Positions 1 to 8,855 of a stretch of DNA of 21,046 nt are shown here, in pieces. The stretch comes from Bigelowiella natans CCMP2755. Taxonomy: Eukaryota > Cercozoa > Chlorarachniophyceae. The stretch covers positions 12,501 to 33,546 of the forward strand of contig ADNK01002991.1 of NCBI GenBank assembly GCA_000320545.1, in the 5' to 3' direction. Position 1 is the first letter of the stretch. Every line of letters begins with the position of its first letter. A program made the translations under genes and the position numbers. The notes under the pieces are model-generated. The model was not told the DNA's origin. It made no database searches and was given only the letters and a program-made list of their open reading frames with translations.

Positions 1-2
1 AT

Positions 3-176
3 GTGCTGGATGAAGCGACAGCGGCACGGAGATGTGGCGAGCTGGGGCGTGCGGTGATCCGCCACGCAATATCTGGCGAATATGCGATTAAAGTGCGTAG
101 AAGTAGTCACCTAGTAATGTATATTAAAAACTCGTTCAATGTCATCATTTTGTCCTCAAGCCGTACAATATGAATG
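3..176 (+). CDS. possible 3' end of a gene entering from the left edge
   Basis: Frame 3 is open from the first bases to a TGA at 174-176, and the first 65 bases are clearly more GC-rich than what follows, as expected for the tail of a coding exon. The translation begins VLDEATAARRCGELGRAVIR. The LDEAT string resembles the Walker B/D-loop of ABC ATPases, but the residues after it do not continue like that family, so I do not assign it. The open frame could equally end at a splice donor before 176. A chance open frame of this length is quite possible. Confidence 0.2.
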
Positions 177-482
177 GAAGTTTTGGAAATTGATGTACAA
201 CGCCCTATTGCATGTGCGCAAGTGTGAGCTTCTAGCAATTACAAAAGCACGGGAAGCAGCATGATATGCGAGCAAAGCGCCTGAATAGCTGGCTTATTCA
301 TTGTCAAGATTGGGGCTTCGTGGCATTGTGCCTTACTACATATGCGTGCATGAAGTGACGCGCGTGTGCGCGCTGTCTGTAAACATGCACACTACTGCTT
401 GTAAGGCCCAACTATTACATTGTACTGAGCGATTTATAATTGACCCGCCCTAAATAAACACAACACATGCATAGCCATATGT

Positions 483-529
<47 letters not shown>

Positions 530-1193
530 CGCACGATGACCATTGAAAAAATTTAATTCTTCATTACATCCGTCTCATATGTTGCGCACGTACGTACTGA
601 TAAAAATTACATGCATGTACAGGCACTGTGCAGGATTGTGGCATCGTGCTTGCATATTGTAGAGATGTCAAGCTCACACACGAAGATGGACTCTACGCAT
701 TATGGTTTACATTACACATATATGTACATATTCGTTCATGAATTAGACGGAGCAGACGCACATATGTGCGTAGTCGATACGATACGCGTATAGCTTTGAT
801 GACGGATGGTTATTCATCTAGATTATGGGTGTTCGTTCTCATGGTTTACGTTGAAGGCATGCTTGAGTTCAGATAGTGCTCATCGAATTACCTAACGTTG
901 ATCTTTGTGGTAGTGCGTAGCAGCGATATATCACACCCACGGCTGTAAGTTCGTTGCACATGCACGCGAGCTGTGTTCGTCTCTGCCGCTTTAGGACCGA
1001 CTTCTAGTTGATAACTTCCGCATCAGAGGTAATAAATATGTCCATTTTCGTCCACCATTCATATTACAATCAATTTCCGCCCGGAATCTGGTGATATGTA
1101 GACAGAAGATAAACACGATATAAGCAAAGAATCTATACGCCGAGCTTCCCGCCCAGCAGCATTGGTAGGTGAAATGGTGGGAAAATCACAAAC
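177..1193. other. intergenic, no gene recognised
   Basis: Mixed-composition DNA with no long open frame or family motif. It holds an (AT)n tract at 486-525 and scattered short palindromes such as acgtacgtac and catgcatg. The motif atgttgcgcacg occurs twice, near 524 and 580, flanking a short AT-rich stretch. I see no convincing RNA gene. Confidence 0.5.
486..525. repeat. (AT)20 microsatellite
   Basis: Uninterrupted alternating A and T for 40 bases. Confidence 0.98.
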
Positions 1194-1816
1194 CTTGAAG
1201 ACTCCGTCGGCGGCAAGGAGGGCGACTGTAAGCGCAACGATCACAACAGCACTTCCTGCGTTGTTGAAGAACCATCAGTCATTGGCGAGGTTGCGAAAAA
1301 ACAAAACGTGACGTGAAGTACCTCCGACAAATTTCAATGTACTTTTCATCATCAGAGACTCCCTTTCCGCTGATCGCGGCTGAAAATATAAAGATTAGGG
1401 TATTGGTGGGTGGTGCGTAAGGGGGCGCGGGAAGGGGTGCGGCTGGTGCTCTCTGTAACGAAGCAACCTGATTCAGCGGTGATGTCAGAAATCCTTCATA
1501 GTATGTTGAGTTTAGGTTGTCACGCTCGATCAGTGTCTCCCCACCTGCCATTGTTATCCACAAATGAAATAGATGCGAGCATGGGAACCTCAAGTAAATG
1601 TGCACCCTTATCCTCATTCAACGCAGGCCGAGAGATAAGCTGACCACGTCGACGACACGTGGAATGATAACCAGCATGTGCAGCCCCGCCGCCCCATATC
1701 CTCGATCGGCCAATGACCCTGCTGGCTCGGGGCAGGCGAGCCGTTGATGACGCCACGGAAACGTGGCGGCTTTCTATCCCCAGCGCAGAGAGCGCCAACA
1801 AGTAGAAGGCGATCAT
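1194..1816 (-). CDS. weak candidate multi-exon gene with signal-like start
   Basis: On the minus strand an ATG at 1816 opens a 98-codon frame starting MIAFYLLALSALG, which looks like a short secretory signal, followed by an Arg/Ser/Ala-rich stretch resembling a transit peptide. Further along the strand lie two other exon-like pieces. One follows a good pyrimidine-rich acceptor ending at about 1383 and encodes GKGVSDDEKYIEICRR. The other, ending at a possible donor after 1194, encodes the hydrophobic segment SAVVIVALTVALLAADGVFK, a plausible membrane helix. I could not join all pieces with one unambiguous set of splice phases and I recognise no family. Treat as a hypothesis only. Confidence 0.22.
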
Positions 1817-4595
1817 GCTGATTGTGTGGACGAGGGGGGTGAGAGCGAGCCACGTTTTAAGTTCAAAATTTAACCGGTATTAACCCAATTGGAACGGATG
1901 GAATTAATCACCGAAACCCAGTCAATTTTCAGAGATGCGACAAGGATATACTTCTCGTAGTCAATGTCCCGAGAAATTCGCTGTGAGAGCAAGTGAGAGC
2001 AAGTGAGTTCGCATTTTTTAAGGTTGAATTCCCAAAGTAACAGCTGCTTCGGGTTCAGTAGTGCCGGGTTGGGCGGATTCAGTCAAAAAACATAGGATAT
2101 TCTTCAACTGCGACAGGGAAATCCCGAACCGCTGCCTGGATGTTTTCTTCGAGCACGCCCCGAGAATGGAACCATCGTGAATGCCGCTCACTTTTTGGGC
2201 AGCTTCATTTTTTCCTTGCGATTGTTTAGGCAGCACCCTTCGGCAACCAATTTGTGCATTTAAATTGCGCATCGACAAGCAATCCCAGGCCCGCAAGAGG
2301 CTGAACATTCATGGCAACTGCACCTGCAATCATTCTCCTCAGTGCGAGCGACCGAACACACCGTCGTTTGCAACGCTACATTTCGTGCATCAATCCTAAC
2401 CCCCTTTTCATAGCACCACGCGATGATCTGATGCGTAGAGTTCCACTGTGCAAAGATCTACTTGAAGAATGCTAAAGCGATAGACACTCATTGCATCATT
2501 TGCGTAAGCAGTGCTGCTGCATTTTAGGGACAACTAACTGCCAGCAGCCCGCGCATGCCATACACTTCACCGCTCTAGCTAAGGATCGGGTATTGCTGTG
2601 ATAATTTAAAGTAAGTAATAGCGGAGATGGACTAAGAAAGAGTAACTATGTATCTTGGGTTTACAATCTAACTTACTAATTGCTACATGCACGCTCGTCT
2701 AGAGCTGCGACTAATTTCACTGTACTTCATTTAACGCGAAGGATTTATGTCATTTCCTTCCGCAATCCATCTCATTATTGAGACAGGATGTCTTCGATTC
2801 ATGATCTGTACTAATTAAAATTTGTCCAAACGAACTCAAATGTAAATGCATTACGTTTAGCCCTCTTGAAAGAGGGGCGGGGAGAGAACCTTTATCATCG
2901 GTGCTACATATTTGGCTGCTGCCAAGTTGATGAGAAGATATCTCATAGTTTCTGCATCGCTTTAAGTGGATCCAGACGTCAGCACGTGGTAGCCATTCGC
3001 CGCAACCCAGGAAGCACGGCTAACGAACGTCAACGAGTACAAACAAAAAGGGGGATTGATTAAATACGTGTGATGTGTGCAGAGAGGCATTCATAGTCAC
3101 AATATTGTACCACTTCGATCATAGGACAAATGGCAGCGTGGTGGTCCTCGAAATCACCTCGTTTCACATGAGCCTGGCATTAAACAGAAATAAATTCTCT
3201 CAAGTTTGCCGAAATGCTTGTGCATTTTTCAGTATACCGGGCAGAATGGACAGGGTAAAGTGTAATCTAGATGATTTATCGCTCTAGCTTCTGCGTCTTC
3301 ATCATTTCTGATAGCCATCGCTGCTAATATAGACGGATACAGCATCTCCACCGATGGGAGATCACGTTTCACCACTCGGGCAACTTTCTGATCAACGTTG
3401 TTTTGAATGAGAAGATTTGTATAAATTTGGTGCAAATGCTGTACCCTACTCCTATTTTCTATACAATCTCAACATATACATGCTTCGCTTTCTTCTTCCT
3501 CCTCCTCCTCCTCCTCCTCCTCTTCTTTCCCCCCTCTCTGTCCTCCGCTCCTTTTCCTCCCTCAAGACCTCTTCATAAGCTCTTCGAATTTCTTCCTCAT
3601 ACCTCGAGCTAGATCGAAACGGGAAGTTTACAACCTGAACCTAAATCATGGTTTTATTGAGCATATTGGTGAGTCAGATTTTCTTCGCAATATATGGCTG
3701 TTCAAGCGCATTGAAATCTTCATTTACATCTTGGTTGCTGACGGTGAAGTTCTTGCATCGTCCGAGATGGAGCGCCACATTCTTACGCTTCAGCATAAGC
3801 CCACAGCCCAGTACACATTTCTAATTCGATATTTTGGTTTAGCGATGTACAAGCTATCGAAGCGATTGATATGTAGACCACGAAAAGCTCTCTGCAGACA
3901 GAGTCGAGGTGATCTTGAAGGAAGCCCGCACGTACAGATACCTTCGTATCGAAATTAAGGTAGAATAAGTTGGATGAAAGGCATGGTACCTCTTTTTATC
4001 CACCTTACAATGACGACAGACGACCGTCTCTTTCGAATCGCTTGTCATTTCGACCTGGCCAACGATCCTGCCCTCTGATCCTACGGTTAGCGCGTGTAAT
4101 CCGTGATCAGGCCAGGCCCTCGTGGCCCACATTTCGAGTTTCCGAATCATCATTTTTTTTTTTCATTGGCTTCGTTCTCTACGATAATAAATCTCCAGAT
4201 CAATCCATACCGTATTAGATCACGAAGCCTGGGGGGCGAGGGAAGGCCTGAGGATCGAGTAGTTGGCAGCTGGCAGGCACTATTAGTCTACCCCCTGCAG
4301 CATCCGAGGCCTCTTCCAATTTCTCCTTCGAATCGAATACTGACCGTCACTGCCCGATATTTTCCCGATATTTACCGATGTGTAAGCACCAAGACAGGTA
4401 AGATAACTTAGAAGTCAGCCAATTATTGCAAGTCTTTCACCAGAAATGCCCGCACTGAGGCGACAAATGGGAATTTCACCACGGAAAAGATAAATCTTAC
4501 AGCTCTCACCCGCAATCCTTCTGTGATCCGATCCGTCCCCCCACATCGCCATTGCCCACCCCCATCGTCACAGTGATCACAGAAACTGTGGAACA
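1817..4595. other. long stretch without an assigned gene
   Basis: About 2.8 kb with only short open frames on both strands. Exon-like pieces that may belong to unresolved spliced genes include minus-strand 3285-3390 (reading KVARVVKRDLPSVEM and onward) and an open plus-strand frame at about 3500-3958. Neither has a recognisable domain. A (TCC)n pyrimidine tract lies at 3491-3524. A CCAAT motif lies about 175 bases before the ankyrin start codon at 4596, in the presumed promoter. Confidence 0.5.
3491..3524. repeat. (TCC)n pyrimidine tract
   Basis: Repeated tcc triplets in a longer run of pyrimidines on the plus strand; it accounts for the leucine run seen in one spurious translation. Confidence 0.9.
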
Positions 4596-7500
4596 ATGTC
4601 CGACATTTTCGAAGCTGCAACGAACAACGATATCGCTCGACTGAAGCGTTCAATCGAGCAAAAGGCAAACATCGAGGCGAAGAACAATCACGGTGGGTAG
4701 CGGCAGAATTGCTATTTAGGCAGTGCAAGCTGCAGCATTGGATGAATGATGGAAGAGTTGGATTGATTTTCAGCAGCAGTAGGACTCATAGTAGCATTAG
4801 TAGTAGCAGAGCAGCAGCAGCAGTAGTAGTAATAGTAGTAGAAGTAGTAGTAGTAGCAGTGGTGAGGTGGGAGCAACAAGATTGGGCAATGAGCATGAGG
4901 AGTAGCTATTTCAATGGCATTGAGAAGTGAGCAGTGAGGTTGGCAAACTGAGTGTCGACATGAGTAGAAGAAGCAATAGAAGTAGAAGTAGAATAGCAGC
5001 AAGAAAGAGAAAACAGAATGATTGGTGTGGATGTGGGTTGCGATTCATCATGGGTCTTGAAAGGCTTGCAGTGGTTAATCATTAGATGTTGTTGGTTTGA
5101 GGATGGTTGTTGATGTTGCACACATGTATCAAATTGTTTTTGCGTCTAAAATTGGATCGCATTCCACCAGGTCAAACACCGTTGATTTTGGGATCTCACA
5201 ATGGCCATTTGGAGACCGTCAAGTACCTGGTTGGTATGAAGGCAAACATCGAGGCGAAGGACAATCGCGGTGGGTAGCAGCTGCAGCATTGCTAGTGTTC
5301 AGGAAGTGGTTGCAGTGTTGGGTAGATGTTAGTAATTGTTGTTGGTAGCAGCAGCAATGGTGGCATTAGCAATGGTTTTGAGAACAGAGTAAGAGGAGTA
5401 GTAGTTACATAAGCATTGAGTAGTGAATGGTGGTAATGGTAAATGTAGATTTGATATCAGTAGAGGTAATAACATTAGTCTTACCAAAATTGAATGGATG
5501 ATAGTTTTAGGATGGTAGTTGATATGCAAACATGTGTCATTGTTGTTTTTGCGTCTAAAATGGGATCGCATACCACCAGGTTGGACGCCGTTGATTTCGG
5601 GTTCTGCCAAAGGCCATTTGGAGATCGTCAAGTACCTGGTTGGTATGAAGGCAAACATGGAGACGAAGAACAATGACGGTGGGTAGCAGCTGCAGCATTA
5701 CTAGGATATAGGCAGAAGTTGCAGTGTTAGGTGGGTGATGGTAATTGCTGTTGGTAGCAGCAGCAATGGTGGCATTAGTGAGAAGAGAGTAAGAGGAGTA
5801 GAAGTTATATCAGCATTGAGTAGTGAATAGTAGTAATGGTAAATTTAGGTTTGATATTAGTAGAGGTAATAATATTAGTCTTACCAAAGTTGAATGGATG
5901 ATAGTTTTAGGATGGTTGTTGATATGCATACAGGTGTCATTGTTGTTTTTTCGTCTAAAATGGGATCGTATTCCACCAGGTTGGACTTCGTTGATGATGG
6001 GATCTTGCTATGGCCATTTGGAGACAGTCAAGTACTTGGTTGGTATGAAGGCAAACATCGAGGCGAAGGGCATTAGCGGTGGGTAGCAGCTGCAGCATTG
6101 CTAGAATACAGGCAGGAGGTGCAGTGTTGGGTGGGTGATGGTAATTGTTGTTGGTAGCAGTAGTAATAGTGGTATTAGTAATAGTTTTGGGTAGTGAGTA
6201 GTGAAATAATAGAAATAGGAGTAGAGGTAGTAGAATTTGTTGTAGCAGAAGTAGTACATAAAGTCTAGTATGTAGGCAGTATTTGCAGTGTTGGGTGGGT
6301 GATGGTAATTGTTGTTGGTAGCTGTAGTAATAGTAGCATTATTAACAGTTTTGAGAAGAGAGTAAGAGGAATAGAGGTTATATCAGCATTGAGTAGTGAG
6401 TAGCAGGACTTGCAAACTTAGTGTTGATAATACTGGAATTAGTCATATTAGTCTTACAAAAATTGACTAGATAGTGTTGGGATGGTTGGTGATATTGCAT
6501 GCATATGTCATTGTTGTTTTTGCGTCTAAAATGGGATCGCATACCACCAGGTTGGACGCCGTTGATTTCGGGTTCTGCCAAAGGCCGTTTGGAGACCGTC
6601 AAGTACTTGGTTGGTATGAAGGCAAACATTGAGGCGAAGGGCATTGGCGGTGGGTAGCAGCTGCAGCATTGCTAGGATATAGGCAGAAGTTGTAGTGTTG
6701 GGTGGGTGATGGTAATTGTTGTTGGTAGTAGTAGTAATAGTGGCATTAGTAATCATTTTGATTAGTGAATAGTGAGTAAGAGAAGTAGGAGTTGTGTTAG
6801 CATTGAGTAGTTTGTAGCAGTAGTGGTAAATGAGATTTGATATTTGTAGAGGTAATAATATTAGTCTTACCAAAATTGAATGGATGATAGTTCTAGGATG
6901 GTTGATGATATTGCATACTACATGTGTCATTGTTGTTTTTCCGTTTAAAATGGGATCGTATTCCACCAGGTTCGACTTCGTTGATTATGGGATCTCACAA
7001 TGGCCATTTGGAGACAGTCAAGTACCTGGTTGGTATGAAGGCAAACATTGAGGCGAAAAGCAATGGCGGTGGGTAGCAGCTGCAGCATTGCTAGCATATA
7101 GGCAGAAGTTGTAGTGTTGGGTGGGTGATGGTAATTGTTGTTGGTAGCAGTAGTAATAGTGGCATTAGTAATCATTTTGAGTCGTGAATAGTGAGTAAGA
7201 GAAGTAGGAGTTGTGTTAGCATTGAGAAGTTAGTAGTAGGAATGGTAAATTGAGATTTGATATTTGTAGAAGTAATAACATCAGTCTTACCAAAATTGAT
7301 TGGATGATAGTATTGCGATGGTTGTTGATATGCATACATGTGTCATTGTTGTTTTTCCGTCTAAAATGGGATCGTATTCCACCAGGTTGGACTTCGTTGA
7401 TGATGGGATCTTGCTATGGCCATTTGGAGACAGTCAAGTACTTGGTTGGTATGAAGGCAAACATTGAGGCAAAAACCAATAACGGTGGGTAGCAGCTGCA

Positions 7501-7901
7501 GCATTGCTAGCATATAGACAGTAATTGCAGTGTTTGGTGGGTGATGGTAATTGTTGTTGGTAGCAGTAGTAATAGTGGTATTAGTAATAGTTTTGGGTAG
7601 TGAATAGTGAGTAAAAGAAATAGTAGCAGAAGTAGTTGTAGCAGAAGTAGTACATAATGTAATTTCGGGGGGTTAGTAGGTTGTTTGAGTGTTTTGTGGT
7701 TGCAATATTTGCTGTTGTTGGGTTGATTTGTTGGCTAGTTGATGGTGGTTGACACTGCTGTTGTTGTGCCACGCAATCGTTCGTTCAATTTTTGCACTAG
7801 GCCAAACCGCATTGTACTGGGCTAACAAGGGATTTCATAACGATGTCGCCAATTTTCTCCGCGATGTGAAGAAAACAAACGATCATGATGAGGAAAACTA
7901 G
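4596..7901 (+). CDS. ankyrin-repeat protein, 8 exons, one repeat per exon
   Basis: Splicing 4596-4692, 5171-5269, 5580-5678, 5980-6078, 6551-6649, 6970-7068, 7386-7484 and 7801-7901 gives a 263-residue protein with no internal stop. Exon 1 (MSDIFEAATNNDIARLK...) is an N-terminal ankyrin cap. The six 99-nt middle exons each encode one 33-residue repeat of the form GxTxL..GSxxGHLETVKYLV ending NIEAKxxx. The last exon (GQTALYWANKGF...) is a C-terminal cap with an acidic tail ending DHDEEN. All seven introns are phase 1, GT-AG, with donor GTGGGTAG and acceptors CCAG or CTAG. Ankyrin repeats bind proteins; the partner here is unknown. No membrane segment or signal peptide is visible, so it is probably cytosolic or nuclear. 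Most middle repeats carry GS where the family usually has AA. The exon-intron units are near-identical copies, implying recent duplication. Confidence is high for the exon set and low for function. Confidence 0.9.
4771..4860. repeat. (AGC/AGT)n trinucleotide tract in ankyrin intron 1
   Basis: Degenerate agc, agt and aga triplets fill the middle of the first intron. Looser versions of the same GTAG-rich texture recur in the other introns of this gene. Confidence 0.85.
5171..7484 (+). repeat. tandem array of six exon-plus-intron ankyrin units
   Basis: Exon starts at 5171, 5580, 5980, 6551, 6970 and 7386 give spacings of 409, 400, 571, 419 and 416 bases. The similarity covers the introns as well as the exons. 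Each intron after a repeat exon starts GTGGGTAGCAGCTGCAGC and is followed by recognisable blocks (gtgggtgatggtaattgttg, then a ggcattagtaat-like block). Introns leading into a repeat exon end with a conserved tail (tgtcattgttgtttttncg, tctaaaatgggatcg, then an ACCAG acceptor). The 571-base interval holds an extra partial intron copy. Confidence 0.93.
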
Positions 7902-8080
7902 CTAAAGAGGGAAGATTTCGCATGATTTTTTGTAGAGCGTAACCAGGCAATCTTCCTAATGTACTGAAGGTTTAAGATTGGAGACATTTTTTTCCAAATG
8001 AACACGATGCAACGTGATGCAAACATTGTCCATGCACATGAGACGAATGCAATGAGGTGATTGAATTTGTTCAATTGTCG

Positions 8081-8127
<47 letters not shown>

Positions 8128-8855
8128 AACACACGTGCAGTTCACGTGTGATGCTGCCTTTTTGAAAACCCACTGCCTGGCCTGGCGCACAGCTTGCTAG
8201 CTTGGGCATCACTAGCGGGGAGCTAGCTGTTTCCACGTGCATGTGCCGCAGCACGTCTTGCAAATGTGCTCAGAGACAGTGGCACATCTAGACATGCACA
8301 CGTGTTTGCATGATGTACTTGCGTGGTCTAGGTTGTCATCACAGCACTGCAGACAATGCGTGCATGATGCACATGATCGATGGAAAATGCCAATCATCTA
8401 ACAAAAAAAGTCAATATCGAAACGAGATGATGAGATGGCTGGGCTCATGTTGCAAGGTATTAATTCAATGTGCACAACATGCTGCACACGACATGTGCCA
8501 TGTCTGTCGTTGTCAGCACGATGCAGTGGAAGCCTGAATGCCAATGGTGTCTTTACATCTTGCCCATCTGTGCCGTGTGGCCGGCTGCGGTGCTGTTCGC
8601 ACATGCTAGCATGTGTGCATCATGGCATGTGCATGGCTAGCTAGCTAGCTGGCTGCACAACGTGTGATTCAAATGACTAGCAGATGGAAAATGTGAGGAT
8701 TTGCTTTGTTGTTGTTGAATGAGATGCATGTGGACGTCAATGACAAAACAGAACATCTTTGACTTTTTATATTTTAGCAAAATGACATGTTGATTTTTTT
8801 TTTGTGATCTTGCATAGACACAAGTTTCATTTTTTCAGTTTTCGCTCTGTTCATG
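7902..8855. other. intergenic between convergent ankyrin and cold-shock genes
   Basis: The region holds the 3' flanks of two convergent genes. It contains a (CT)n tract and an unusual concentration of CTAG and GCTAGC palindromes, notably at 8195-8230 and 8602-8652, with many CATG and TGCA motifs between them. No protein family is recognisable in the short open frames. Confidence 0.5.
8088..8125. repeat. (CT)n microsatellite
   Basis: Uninterrupted CT dinucleotides; the opposite strand gives a meaningless Glu-Arg run. Confidence 0.98.

Noticed and set aside
3500-3958. Plus-strand frame open for about 150 codons
   Set aside because: No convincing ATG with supporting context, a low-complexity Leu/Pro start from the TCC tract, and no recognisable motif.
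5171-7484. Regularly spaced direct repeats, considered as a CRISPR or satellite array
   Set aside because: Units of about 400 bases with conserved splice sites and a coherent 33-residue coding module are duplicated exons, not short repeats with unique spacers.
5494-7492. Short plus-strand open frames across the ankyrin array (translations with GSYSTRLDFVD or similar)
   Set aside because: They read through the exon-intron borders in the wrong frame. The phase-1 spliced frame gives a proper ankyrin repeat in every copy.
7898-8263. Minus-strand open frame with an Arg-Glu run
   Set aside because: The run is the translated (CT)n microsatellite; the rest has no recognisable feature.
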